From contig NZ_CP022584.1 of the NCBI RefSeq assembly GCF_002240225.1, positions 3,642,594 through 3,706,593 of the forward strand: a stretch of DNA of 64,000 nucleotides. The letters are read 5' to 3'. The notes below the pieces were generated by a model. That model was not told where the DNA came from and did no database searches. It saw only the letters and a list, made by a program, of their open reading frames with translations. Within the stretch, counting starts at the first letter, position 1, and every line of letters starts with the position of its first letter. The DNA is from Paenibacillus physcomitrellae. GTDB taxonomy: Bacteria; Bacillota; Bacilli; Paenibacillales; Paenibacillaceae. Positions 31,729-41,123 of the stretch are shown here, piece by piece. Made by a program: the position numbers and the translations under genes.

Positions 31729-34700
31729 ATGAATCAACGTCTTTTTGGAATTTGGCTTGGCGATGTGTTCTTCAGCTTCTCTGGAGAAATATCAGAATCA
31801 AAAGTAGATGCATGGGTCATGACCATGCGCCGCCTCCAAACCGGGACTGGTGAAAAACCGTTTCAGCAGGCCGCGCTGCGTCTGGCCGAACTTAGATGGC
31901 CGGCAGCGGTGCTGCGCGGGGAGGTCCGGCGCGGAGAACGCCGGCTGCTGTCGGGGCGAAGCCTCGAAGGTCTGGCTTTATCTCCCCGGGACACCTGGAA
32001 TATGCTGTTTGCCTGGGATGATACCAATCTGGAAGCCCGGGGCATCACGCCGGGCGGTGAAATGGAATACTGGAGGGAAGCGGCCCGTTTTGCCAAGGAT
32101 CTGCTGCAGCGTGGACGAATTGCTCCAGGCTCCAGGCCTGCGGTTCCCCCGGGCGGCAGGAGAAGAGGAACCCTTTCGGCGATTCGCGCCGTCTGGTGCC
32201 CGCTGCTGGAGCAGCCCGAGGATGAGGAGCGTTTCCGGCTGCTGGCTGCCGCTATGCCTCCGATCGGCCTGGCACAGATTCGGCCTTCCGCAGAGGAGGA
32301 GACGCAGTCGATCGAACAGCGGCAGCTTACCGTGCTGCATTCGTTCATGACTGCGTTGATTGATGTGAAAGTGCAGGAGACGGTACAGGAGCTGGGCAGG
32401 GAGCTCAGGAATGTCCGTGCTAACTATAGAAGAGGAACATCACCGCTCAGCGAGCTGTGGTGGAACAATCTGACCGGTTCCGGTTATCCGGCCGAAATTC
32501 AGGGGAGTGCACCCGAGATCGCGGAATTAGAGCAGTCTATTGCAGAGGCAGGAGGTATACAGCCGCTCGAACGGGGTGGCGAGGCTTCCGAAGACCGGCC
32601 CGCCCTTGGGCTCTGCCTGCGCTTGGAACCGCCGGAGCGCTGGGATGAGCATCCGTATTGGATGTTATCCTTCTGGGCGGAAAGCAAGGAGGACCCATCC
32701 TTGCGGCTTGCGGCCGACAGCATCTGGAACCATCCTGAGCCTGATCTTTCTTTCGGAGGAAGAGTGTATCAGGAAGTGCAGAAGGAGCTTCTGCTTTGCT
32801 TGTATAAAGCAGCGGAATGGTCTCCCGAAATTCAGGAGGCGATGCGGAGCTCCCGGCCTGAAGGAACGGAGCTGGACCAGGAAGAGGTTTACCGGTTTCT
32901 GAGCCGCACGGTGCCGCTGCTCAGACGCAGCGGGGTAACGGTGCAAATGCCGTCGAGGTGGACCAAGGAAGGAAAGAAACGGGCGGGCGTCAAGCTGCGC
33001 ACGGGCAGCTGGGATCCGAAAGAGACGGATCGTGCGCCCCGGGCCGGCGTGGGCATGCAGCAGCTGGTCACCTTCAAGCTGGAAGCTGTGCTTGGCGACC
33101 GGATGCTGAGCCAGCAGGAGCTGGAGGAGCTGGCTGCCTCCAAGGTGCCGCTGGTCTTTTTCCAGGGGGAATGGATCGAAATCGACGTCAAGGAAATCCG
33201 TCAGGTCCTTAAATATATGAAGAAACATGAAGATGGCAGCATGACCTTTGCCGAGCTGATGCATCTTGCGGCGGACCCTGAACTGGATGGGCAGTGGGAA
33301 GGCATGTATGTTGCCGGCTTTGAAATGGAAGGGCTGCTTCAGTCGCTGGTGCAAGGAAACACGCTGGGCAGCCTGGAAACCCGTCCAGTGCCGAAATCGC
33401 TCCAGGGCACGCTGCGCCCTTACCAGGAGCGGGGATTCCAGTGGCTGTCCTTGATGAGAAAGCTGGGGTTCGGTGCGCTGCTGGCGGACGATATGGGTCT
33501 TGGCAAGACGATTCAGGTGATTACAGCGATGCTGGACGGCAGTAAGGAGGAAGGGGCTTACCTGATTATCTGCCCGACATCCCTGCTGGGGAACTGGCAG
33601 CGGGAGCTGAGCCGCTTTGCGCCTCAATTAAGCGTGTATATTCACCATGGGGGGAAGAGGCTGCACGGAGAAGCGTTTATCCAGGCCTGCAAAACGTATG
33701 ATGTCGTGCTGACGACCTATCAGCTGGCCGGGCGGGATTCGGCGGAGATGAGAGAGCTGTACTGGTCGGCCATTGTGCTGGATGAGGCGCAGTATATCAA
33801 GAACTTCGGAACCAAGCAGGCGCAGAGCGTCATGAAGCTCAGGGCGCCGCAGCGCATCGCGATGACAGGAACACCGGTCGAGAACCGCCTTGGCGAGTTA
33901 TGGTCAATCTTTCAGTTCCTGAATCCCGGTTATCTGGGCACGTCAGCGGCTTTCCGGCGTCAATTTGCGGCAGGCGGAGACGAACACCCTGAGGAGCTGG
34001 CGCGGCTGCGGAGGCTGGTAGCGCCCTTCCTGCTGCGAAGACTCAAAAGCGATCCCGATATATCCAAGGATCTGCCGAAGAAGATCGAAATGAAGTCTTA
34101 TTGCAGTTTGACTGCCGAACAGGCGGTATTATATAAAAATGTAACCGACGAGCTCATGGCTAAAATCCATGACAGTCAAGGGATTGCCCGCAAAGGGCTG
34201 GTCCTGTCTTCGCTCACCCGGCTTAAGCAGATCTGCGATCATCCGGCGCTTCAGTCGGATGGCGCAGCTGCATCCAGAACCTCGGCAGCAGGGCGTTCCG
34301 GCAAGCTGGAACGGCTGCTGGAGCTGGCGGATACGGTGACGGAAAACGGCGAGGCCGCGCTTATTTTCACACAGTATGTCCGAATGGGTGAGCTGCTCGC
34401 CCGGCATATTGGCAGCCGCTACGGGTTTGAGCCTTATTTCCTGCACGGCAGCGTGCCTAAAAAGGAACGGGATGAAATGGTGCATGCGTTCCAGGAAGGC
34501 TCCGGACCGCCGCTGTTTATTCTCTCCCTGAAAGCAGGGGGCGTAGGCCTGAACCTGACGCGTGCCAACCACGTCATTCATTATGACAGATGGTGGAATC
34601 CGGCGGTGGAGAATCAGGCGACGGACCGGGTGTTCCGGATTGGGCAGGAGAAGAATGTAGAAGTCCACAAGCTGATCTGCCAAGGGACGCTGGAGGAAAG

Positions 34701-34833
34701 AATCGATGAGCTGATTGAACGGAAAAAGGCTTTATCCGAGCAGGTTGTAGGCTCCGGCGAACAGTGGCTGACGGAAATGTCGGCGGACCAGCTTCAGGAA
34801 TTGATTACGCTGCAGACGGTTGAGTGGTCCTGA
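31729..34833 (+). CDS. SNF2-family DEAD/DEAH helicase
   Basis: A 1034-residue ATPase. Residues 1-560 are the N-terminal helicase-associated region found in bacterial SNF2 proteins. ADDMGLGKT (about 586-594) is Walker A, LDEAQYIKN (about 684-692) the DEAH-type box, MTGTPVENRLGELWSIF (about 711-727) motif III/IV. The C-terminal helicase domain has ALIFTQYVRMGELL, FLHGS and WWNPAVENQATDRVFRIGQ (about 949-967). Ribosome site AGGAGAAAG. It overlaps by frame the SWIM-protein region downstream, the usual partner. Likely a DNA translocase in repair or chromosome maintenance. Confidence 0.92.
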   Translation: MNQRLFGIWLGDVFFSFSGEISESKVDAWVMTMRRLQTGTGEKPFQQAALRLAELRWPAAVLRGEVRRGERRLLSGRSLEGLALSPRDTWNMLFAWDDTNLEARGITPGGEMEYWREAARFAKDLLQRGRIAPGSRPAVPPGGRRRGTLSAIRAVWCPLLEQPEDEERFRLLAAAMPPIGLAQIRPSAEEETQSIEQRQLTVLHSFMTALIDVKVQETVQELGRELRNVRANYRRGTSPLSELWWNNLTGSGYPAEIQGSAPEIAELEQSIAEAGGIQPLERGGEASEDRPALGLCLRLEPPERWDEHPYWMLSFWAESKEDPSLRLAADSIWNHPEPDLSFGGRVYQEVQKELLLCLYKAAEWSPEIQEAMRSSRPEGTELDQEEVYRFLSRTVPLLRRSGVTVQMPSRWTKEGKKRAGVKLRTGSWDPKETDRAPRAGVGMQQLVTFKLEAVLGDRMLSQQELEELAASKVPLVFFQGEWIEIDVKEIRQVLKYMKKHEDGSMTFAELMHLAADPELDGQWEGMYVAGFEMEGLLQSLVQGNTLGSLETRPVPKSLQGTLRPYQERGFQWLSLMRKLGFGALLADDMGLGKTIQVITAMLDGSKEEGAYLIICPTSLLGNWQRELSRFAPQLSVYIHHGGKRLHGEAFIQACKTYDVVLTTYQLAGRDSAEMRELYWSAIVLDEAQYIKNFGTKQAQSVMKLRAPQRIAMTGTPVENRLGELWSIFQFLNPGYLGTSAAFRRQFAAGGDEHPEELARLRRLVAPFLLRRLKSDPDISKDLPKKIEMKSYCSLTAEQAVLYKNVTDELMAKIHDSQGIARKGLVLSSLTRLKQICDHPALQSDGAAASRTSAAGRSGKLERLLELADTVTENGEAALIFTQYVRMGELLARHIGSRYGFEPYFLHGSVPKKERDEMVHAFQEGSGPPLFILSLKAGGVGLNLTRANHVIHYDRWWNPAVENQATDRVFRIGQEKNVEVHKLICQGTLEERIDELIERKKALSEQVVGSGEQWLTEMSADQLQELITLQTVEWS

Positions 34834-34892
34834 TGCTGCGGCTATGCTGCAGCTTGTATGGAAATCAGGTAAGGAAAAGGAGCAATGCATGT

Positions 34893-35753
34893 ATGGCGAA
34901 GGAGAAGGCGGCTGCCGGAAAGGTTCAATTAACGGCTGCACCGGGAGAATGGAAAGCGGAATGGACCGCCGAAGGGCCGGGTCCAAAGCGGAAATCAGCG
35001 GCACAAACGGAAGATTCAGCGCAGGAAAACCGCTGCTCGCTGGTCCTGCCGATCCGGCGGGCCGATGAAGGGCTGGCGGCAAGGATCCTGGGCTTCTTGA
35101 GGGAGAAGCCCATGGTGTTAGCCGCCTTGCTGGCGGGCCCGGCTGCGGCCCTGCCGGAGGAACTGGCGCAGCTGCTTCCAGCGGAGCCGCCTTTGGTTTC
35201 GCCGCCTCCTGCAGGCGGGGCGGCTGAAGGGGCGCGGCCAACGGCGGAGCCTGGCTGCGCCTGCGGCAGCGGCGGCTGCAAGCATGCCGCCGCGCTGCGG
35301 GAAGCGGCGTTGTCCGGCTGGGGCACGGACATACGCCTTGCCCTTACGGCGCTGGATCTCGCGCCGGAGAAGCTGGCCCGCGCGGTGTTTGGCGCGTGGG
35401 CCGAGGAAGGCGCGCCCGATGCCGGCGCGCCTGAGGAACCGGCCGCGGCGCAGCGCGCGGCCGGCAGTGCGGCCCCCCGCCCGGCGGGCTCGGGGCCCGG
35501 CATCGCCGAGTGGCTCAGCGCAGCAGCCGCCAAAGGCGCGCTGCATGAGCCGGGCCCCGGCTTTGCCGAAGCCCGCAGTCTGCCTGCCCTTGCGGCAGAC
35601 GGGGGCGGCGGGGCCGCGGCCAGCGTGCGCAGCTGGCTGGCCGGCATGCTTCCGGCCGTCCCGGCAGCGCCGGACGGCCTGGATTTGATCGTGCGCCGGG
35701 CCGCTCAGCAGGCGGCCGGCCTGCACGAAACGACGAAACGCCCGGGGAAATAA
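34893..35753 (+). CDS. Reduced SWIM zinc-finger protein
   Basis: About 286 residues, very Ala/Pro/Gly-rich and of high GC, unlike its neighbours. The SWIM zinc motif is in GCACGSGGCKHAAAL (about 120-134), with CxC and CxH. SWIM proteins usually sit before SNF2 helicases and are about 450-600 residues; this one follows the helicase and is short. Ribosome site AAAAGGAG. The spacing to ATG is 10 nt. Regions after 170 are low complexity (AEEGAPDAGAPEEPAAAQRA). Function: presumed helicase partner binding DNA. The degraded composition suggests rapid drift. Confidence 0.65.
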   Translation: MAKEKAAAGKVQLTAAPGEWKAEWTAEGPGPKRKSAAQTEDSAQENRCSLVLPIRRADEGLAARILGFLREKPMVLAALLAGPAAALPEELAQLLPAEPPLVSPPPAGGAAEGARPTAEPGCACGSGGCKHAAALREAALSGWGTDIRLALTALDLAPEKLARAVFGAWAEEGAPDAGAPEEPAAAQRAAGSAAPRPAGSGPGIAEWLSAAAAKGALHEPGPGFAEARSLPALAADGGGGAAASVRSWLAGMLPAVPAAPDGLDLIVRRAAQQAAGLHETTKRPGK

Positions 35754-35768
35754 TTCCCCGGGCGTTTT
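35739..35768 (+). terminator. Terminator overlapping the SWIM stop codon
   Basis: CGCCCGGGGAA / TTCCCCGGGCG, 11-bp perfect stem with a 4-nt loop and TTTTCG after it. Confidence 0.8.
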
Positions 35769-35799
35769 CGTCTGACCGCAAGCTCGTCTCTGCAAGCCC

Positions 35800-35868
35800 G
35801 CGCCCACACGCTCATGCCCGCAAGCTCACTCCCAAAAGTCCACCCCTGGATGCTGCGCCCACACGCTC
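35800..35868. repeat. C-rich low-complexity stretch with a 14-bp direct repeat
   Basis: GCGCCCACACGCTC occurs at 35800-35813 and 35855-35868; shorter words (CGCAAGCTC, ACACGCTC, CACACTCGC) recur across 35775-35920. No frame is supported in 35769-35932. Confidence 0.5.
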
Positions 35869-35932
35869 GCCACACACGCTCTCTACCGCACACTCGCATA
35901 CGCTTGCTCAGACGCCCCCGCGCCGGACAACA

Positions 35933-35965
35933 AAACACCGCGCTGCTCTTAGCAGTGCGGTGTTT
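35933..35965. terminator. Bidirectional terminator
   Basis: AAACACCGC / GCGGTGTTT with an inner AGCAG/CTGCT helix; T-runs follow on both strands. Ends the alarmone synthetase gene on the minus strand. Confidence 0.7.
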
Positions 35966-35974
35966 GCCCTCGGC

Positions 35975-36691
35975 TTATTGATCCAAGCCGGTCGTTCCTT
36001 CGGACAGCGCGATGATTTCCTTGCGCAGGCCAAGCATTTTTTTGTCCAGTGCGTCTGCCGCGCGGGCGGCTTCGGTCAGCTCTTTAATGACATGGGCCGG
36101 AACCTGTTTGTCGTATTTGTAGAACAGAATATGTTCCATGCTGGCCCAGAAATCCATGGCTAAAGTCCTAAGCTGGATTTCAACCTTGATCCATTCCGGG
36201 CCTTCCATCAGAATCAGCGGAACAGTAACGATCAGATGCAGGCTTTGATACCCGTTCGGTTTGGGATTAGCGATGTAATCCTTAATCTCCAACACCTTCA
36301 GATCATCCCTTGTCTGCAAATGATCCACCAGGCTGTATATATCTTTTACAAAGGCGCACACAATGCGCATACCCGCAATGTCATGAATTTCATTAACGAG
36401 GTTGTCTGGCGTCAGAGCCAGCCCTTTGCGCTGCATTTTGCCCAGGATGCTTTTCGGCTCCTTGATGCGGGTTTTGATATGTTCAATAGGATTATAGCCC
36501 TGGCGGTGCTTCCATTCCGTCTGAAGCAGTTTAATTTTGTTATGAAGCTCATCTAGTGCCAATTGGTACATCATCGGAAGCTGTTTCCATTCTTCAAGCC
36601 CGGCGAGATGTTCGCCGCCCGCTTCCCAAAATTCCGTCATTGCTGCGGGGTTCACAGTCAGTCCTTTACCCGGTTCTTTCGATATGCTCAA
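35975..36691 (-). CDS. Small alarmone synthetase (RelQ/YjbM-YwaC type)
   Basis: About 238 residues. A RelA/SpoT synthetase domain without hydrolase or regulatory domains: IKTRIKEPKSILGKMQRKG (G-loop region), DIAGMRIVCAFVKDIY, PNGYQSLHLIV, VEIQLRTLAMDFWASMEH. It makes (p)ppGpp or pGpp from ATP and GDP/GTP. I start at a TTG (36691), since TAGGAG lies 7 nt before it; the longer frame from 36763 has no signal. The C-terminus has a helix (ALDKKMLGLRKEI) used by these enzymes to form tetramers. Confidence 0.9.
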   Translation of the reverse strand: MSISKEPGKGLTVNPAAMTEFWEAGGEHLAGLEEWKQLPMMYQLALDELHNKIKLLQTEWKHRQGYNPIEHIKTRIKEPKSILGKMQRKGLALTPDNLVNEIHDIAGMRIVCAFVKDIYSLVDHLQTRDDLKVLEIKDYIANPKPNGYQSLHLIVTVPLILMEGPEWIKVEIQLRTLAMDFWASMEHILFYKYDKQVPAHVIKELTEAARAADALDKKMLGLRKEIIALSEGTTGLDQ

Positions 36692-36953
36692 AGTATCTAC
36701 TCCTAATATGATAAAAAATAACGCCGCCCGACGTTTTTTATTGTACCCCGATTCTCCCGCCAAATCAAAACCGGTAAAGCCAAAAGGACGGCTGGCAGGC
36801 TAGGTTTTCACAGAACGCTTCAAATCTGTTATGATAGTTAACGTTAACGGGGTTTGCGGCCTTTCCGGCCCTGCGGACACCTTCTAAATTTTCGCCAGGC
36901 ATCATACCTTGATGAGAGATTAACGACGCGCTTGGATCGGAGGATGAATAATA

Positions 36954-37703
36954 ATGAGTTTTTTGGACCGAATTAAAAATGGAGCTAACAAAGCGAGCGA
37001 ACGCGCCCAGCATGTAGTGGAAATAAACAAATTAAACGGACAAATTTCAAATATTGAACGCGAAATGGGCATTTATTATCAGCAAATGGGGCAGGTCTTC
37101 TATGAGGGCTACCGCGCAAAGGATATGTCCCTGGCTGAAAAAGAAATGATGGAGCTCGCCAAAACCTGCGACCTGCTTGCAGAGGAGCGGGATGAGCTTC
37201 GCCACCGGATCGCCGCGCTCAGAAATGAACGCCTGTGCGAATGCGGGAAAGTGGTGCCGCAGGAAGCCATTTATTGCCCGTATTGCGGCAGAAAGCTAAA
37301 GTCCCGCGGTGAGAGCCCAAACGCAGCCCCTTATCAGGCTGAACAAGAAGGGCCAGTAAGAGAGCCTGAGGAAGCGGTGAGCGAAGCCGGAGCCGCTATG
37401 GAGACGATGGTTTATCGGGGGCCGCTCGTGAAAGAGGAGCCTGAATATGAGGCAGCCGAGTCCGTTCCTTTTTCCTCGGAAGACGAGAAACGCCGTCAGC
37501 TGGAGCTTGAACGGGAGCGGGAGCGCCAGTTGGAGCTGGACCGTAGAATCCAGACGTGGAAGGAAAATATGATCCCGCCTAAGCCTGCTTCTCCATCCAG
37601 AGCGGAAGAATCGAATGAAAATGTTCTGAAATGTCAGATTTGTTCCACCACGCTTGCTAAAGGAACCAGATGGTGTCCGCACTGCGGGGCGGAGCAGATC
37701 TAA
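36954..37703 (+). CDS. Coiled-coil protein with two zinc ribbons
   Basis: A 249-residue protein. Residues 1-90 are helical/coiled coil (MSFLDRIKNGANKASERA, IERE, LLAEERDELRHRIAAL). A first zinc ribbon, CECGKVVPQEAIYCPYCG (95-112), is followed by an acidic linker and a second coiled coil (EDEKRRQLELERERERQLELD, about 176-196). A second ribbon, CQICSTTLAKGTRWCPHCG (227-245), ends the protein. No enzyme motif. Similar proteins are frequent next to stress or cell-envelope genes in Bacillales; role unknown. Ribosome site CGGAGG. Confidence 0.75.
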   Translation: MSFLDRIKNGANKASERAQHVVEINKLNGQISNIEREMGIYYQQMGQVFYEGYRAKDMSLAEKEMMELAKTCDLLAEERDELRHRIAALRNERLCECGKVVPQEAIYCPYCGRKLKSRGESPNAAPYQAEQEGPVREPEEAVSEAGAAMETMVYRGPLVKEEPEYEAAESVPFSSEDEKRRQLELERERERQLELDRRIQTWKENMIPPKPASPSRAEESNENVLKCQICSTTLAKGTRWCPHCGAEQI

Positions 37704-37866
37704 ACCGAACCGACTGACGTTTACTGAATTCATAAAATTGCCTTAATTAGCCTGCGTTCTCCGGTCGCCTGTTCCGTATTACTAGTAATGGTGGCTCTTT
37801 CCGGATGTTTTATGCCTCGGTTGGAGAAGCTGAAACAAGAGATTCTGGATAGGAGTGTGAGGGAAC

Positions 37867-38175
37867 ATGGAATGCATCGTTTATTTTGATGTTGTCCACG
37901 ATGAGGGAGTCAAGGAGCTGCGCGGGCTTATTTTTCTGAATGACGACCGGCTGCCTGCCGAGCAGGATTACCTGAATATGCTTACGGATATGGGGTATCA
38001 TCTTCGTTTAGAGAAAAGTGATCCGCCAACTTTTGTACCGACTGATCCTGGCGCGGCATATAAAGAGATCCGCATTCGCCGCCTGGATACCGGGAAGGAA
38101 GAGGACCATTACGAGGATAAGAACCTCAAGAGCATGGTAGCGAACCTGCTGCCGAATAAACCTAAATCCCTTTGA
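37867..38175 (+). CDS. Hypothetical protein
   Basis: A 102-residue soluble acidic protein (DVVHDEGVKELRGLIFL, then RIRRLDTGKEEDHYEDKNLK). No domain is recognised. Ribosome site GAGGGA before the ATG, preceded by TAGGAG. It stands alone between terminators. Confidence 0.6.
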   Translation: MECIVYFDVVHDEGVKELRGLIFLNDDRLPAEQDYLNMLTDMGYHLRLEKSDPPTFVPTDPGAAYKEIRIRRLDTGKEEDHYEDKNLKSMVANLLPNKPKSL

Positions 38176-38188
38176 GAAAAATGCGAAG

Positions 38189-38219
38189 CCTGTTTCCCGT
38201 ATCGGGGAACGGGTTTTTT
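38189..38219 (+). terminator. Terminator
   Basis: CCTGTTTCCC / GGGGAACGGG stem with two G-U pairs, followed by TTTTTTG. No purine riboswitch is visible in the 38220-38360 gap before xpt. Confidence 0.65.
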
Positions 38220-38336
38220 GCGATAAAATAGAAAGGAAAGCAGAGGATCTTGATGCGAAAAGGCGGATCAGGATCACGCTGAATGAGAACCATCAATCAG
38301 AGTCGGAGTCAGAGTTGACATAAAGCAGAGATATAA

Positions 38337-38930
<594 letters not shown>

Positions 38931-38938
38931 GTGGCGAT

Positions 38939-40117
38939 ATGACAGGAAAAAGAGTAACCAGTATGGATGTAGCCCGGCTGGCTGGCGTTTCTCGCAGCGT
39001 AGTATCGGCCGTTATTAATGGCACTCAGGGCATTGGAGTGAGCCGCACGAAGCGGGAAGCAGTGCTGAAAGCGATGCGGGAATTGAATTATCATGTTGAT
39101 GCGAGCGCCCGCGCCATGAAGACGGGCAGGAGTTATTGCGTGGCCGTCTTTGGAGACACGTCCAATGCGCTGTTCCTGCAGCTGCTTGAAGGTTTGCAGC
39201 AGGCATCTCTGCGTCATGGCTACCATGTGCTGCTGGTGGGTCAGGGCAGCGGCAGCACAAGCCGTGACGAGCTGATCTCCCTGTATTTCCAGCGGCGTGT
39301 AGACGGGATAATCACCTTGGATCCTCTCGGTTATGCGGATGAAGCATGGGCGTCCAGCATTCGGGAGCATCAGATCCCGTTTGTGTCGGTGGAGGGTTAT
39401 GCGGGAGTCGAAGACATTTATTCGGTGATGGCTGATTATTACGGCAGTGTCCGTGCAGCGATGGAGTTTATGGAGAGCAGAGGGAAGGCCGGCGTGACCT
39501 ATCTTCAAATGGAGGACGGGCACTGTCCCGAGAATTGGGCGGAAAGAGCACGCCGGGAAGCCTATGCCGACTTTTGCGCGGAGAGAGGCTGGACGTATAG
39601 AGTGGAGAGAGTCCAACGGCAGGAGCCGGCTCAAATCCAGGCCGTCCTGGAGTATGACCGTGCCGCCGGGGTCCCGACGGTTTACCTTTCGAACTGGACC
39701 GATGCTGCGCTCGAAATCTACCGTGCCGCCGCCCGGCTTGACCTGAAGATCGGGCATGACATAGCGGTCATGTCCTCCGATAATACTTATCGGGTCAGCT
39801 CCAGGCTGGTCCCGCCGCTGACTGTTATGGCAGTGCCTTATCAGGAGATGGGCGAAAAGGCGGTAGAACTGCTGCTGGAGCAGATCGAAAGCCGCGACGG
39901 CGGCAAGGTCGAGTGCAAGGATGAGGACATGCAGGAGGGTATGCATGAGGACAAGGATGATGACAAGAACGACGGTGAGAATGTTGGCGGGTACGGTGCA
40001 GAAGACGGTGACAAGTACGGTAACAAGTGCGGTAAAGATGAGTACAAGGAGGCCAGCGCGGGACGACTAAGGAAGCACTGGCTGCCGGCTCGTCTGCTGC
40101 CGGGTAAGAGCGTATAA
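38939..40117 (+). CDS. LacI-family regulator with an acidic low-complexity insertion
   Basis: A 392-residue regulator. The N-terminal LacI HTH is at about 7-27 (SMDVARLAGVSRSVVSAVING), the hinge follows and a periplasmic-binding-like domain spans 60-320 (VAVFGDTSNALFLQLLEGLQQA, RRVDGIITLD, MSSDNTYRVSSRLVPPLTVMAVPYQEMGEKAVELLLEQI). Between about 322 and 373 lies an Asp/Lys/Gly-rich stretch (KDEDMQEGMHEDKDDDKND, GDKYGNKCGKDEYK), followed by a normal family ending with LPARLLPG. The insertion interrupts the usual short C-terminus. Neighbouring xpt may be its target; effector unknown. Confidence 0.88.
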   Translation: MTGKRVTSMDVARLAGVSRSVVSAVINGTQGIGVSRTKREAVLKAMRELNYHVDASARAMKTGRSYCVAVFGDTSNALFLQLLEGLQQASLRHGYHVLLVGQGSGSTSRDELISLYFQRRVDGIITLDPLGYADEAWASSIREHQIPFVSVEGYAGVEDIYSVMADYYGSVRAAMEFMESRGKAGVTYLQMEDGHCPENWAERARREAYADFCAERGWTYRVERVQRQEPAQIQAVLEYDRAAGVPTVYLSNWTDAALEIYRAAARLDLKIGHDIAVMSSDNTYRVSSRLVPPLTVMAVPYQEMGEKAVELLLEQIESRDGGKVECKDEDMQEGMHEDKDDDKNDGENVGGYGAEDGDKYGNKCGKDEYKEASAGRLRKHWLPARLLPGKSV

Positions 40118-40147
40118 CCGGCAGTTGAACCGCTAATTCGTTTCTTA

Positions 40148-40330
40148 TGATTAGTCATACAAAAATGCGACTCCAGCTGGTCGATTTCTGGAACTTGTTC
40201 GAAAAATCGTACAATTGGGGTCGTATCCGCGGCGTATGGTGGACTTTTGTATGAAAAAACATATAAAAGATGAGCGCCACGCCAGTTAGCATGGGGAGTA
40301 TGCGAAAAATCATATAAAAAACGGGTAGAG
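40148..40330. repeat. Degenerate ~51-bp tandem repeat
   Basis: Four units begin at 40148, 40200, 40252 and 40303 (spacing 52, 52, 51). Each starts with an A-rich block of the form GAAAAAYCRTAYAAAA, followed by a mixed GC-rich tail. The remaining part of the 40118-40547 gap holds a terminator (40440-40485) and no gene. A frame on the minus strand passes through these units but shows no protein-like pattern beyond the repeats. Confidence 0.5.
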
Positions 40331-40439
40331 GACAACCCGCAACCCAAAGTCAGCTACTTCTGTCTTACGCCGGACAAATTAGCCATTTACCCGCTTGGCG
40401 GTAGTGCCGCCTTGCTATAGCCATACAGCGTACCATAGT

Positions 40440-40485
40440 AAGCCCCGGTATCCCTTCCCTATAAAGGAACACCGGGGCTTATTTA
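40440..40485. terminator. Terminator hairpin
   Basis: AAGCCCCGGT / ACCGGGGCTT, 10-bp perfect stem with a 21-nt loop, followed by ATTTAGTT. Could serve either strand. Confidence 0.6.
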
Positions 40486-40547
40486 GTTCATTAAGGGGTA
40501 TGGGTCAAGTTCACGGCTCCATCGCCAAACTCTGAGTACCCTTCCAC

Positions 40548-40934
40548 TCACCAATTGCGGATCTGCTTCTCGGCAAAGTCGCCGATCCAGGGAAGCTTCA
40601 GCCATTTGCTCTGGAGAGAGGCGATGATCAGCGCCACCCAGAACAGGACACCTGCGAGGCTGAGCAGCGCGGCAAGAGCGATGCCCAGGATGGGGATAAA
40701 GCCGGCTACGGTATGGCAGACGGTCAGGCCTCCGAACAGCAGAACGGACTGCAGGGCGTGGAACAGCACAAACCGGCTTCTTTTTTCAATAACCAGAAAA
40801 ATAATCCCGCCAACAAACGGAAATAAGTGGCACAGAAATGCGGCTAAACTTTCAGGCAGGCCTGTAGAGGACCGGAAAGGGGTCAAGGGCATACACCTTC
40901 TTGAGTCAAGGGATAAAGGGGACATGACAGGCAT
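40548..40934 (-). CDS. DUF4870-type small membrane protein
   Basis: A 128-residue protein. After a 25-residue polar start it reads TGLPESLAAFLCHLFPFVGGIIFLVIE (split, about 24-50), then KRSRFVLFHALQSVLLFGG and two more helices. This is the DUF4870/Tic20-like pattern (TGL...LFxxVxGLIFLLxE...RFHAxQS). Ribosome site GAGGGGG 5 nt before the ATG. The membrane role is unknown. Confidence 0.8.
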   Translation of the reverse strand: MPVMSPLSLDSRRCMPLTPFRSSTGLPESLAAFLCHLFPFVGGIIFLVIEKRSRFVLFHALQSVLLFGGLTVCHTVAGFIPILGIALAALLSLAGVLFWVALIIASLQSKWLKLPWIGDFAEKQIRNW

Positions 40935-41123
40935 TTGATCCCCCTCTCCCTTTTAATGTATGACAAGCTGCCCTATGTAAGAACGATGGAGAGGGGGAAG
41001 GGCCGCTCACTTCCCGCATCAGTTTATTTACGGCCCTCATCAATCTCCCCGCGTCCGCTCATTTATCCGCCCACGCTCTGCTCCCTGCGTCTGCGCATCC
41101 GCGTCCGCTCCTGCGCCTTCCAG

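Noticed and set aside
39841..40347. A 168-residue minus-strand frame over the LacI end and the tandem repeat
   Set aside because: Ser-rich mirror of the acidic LacI insertion and of the 51-bp repeats. No start signal or family pattern.
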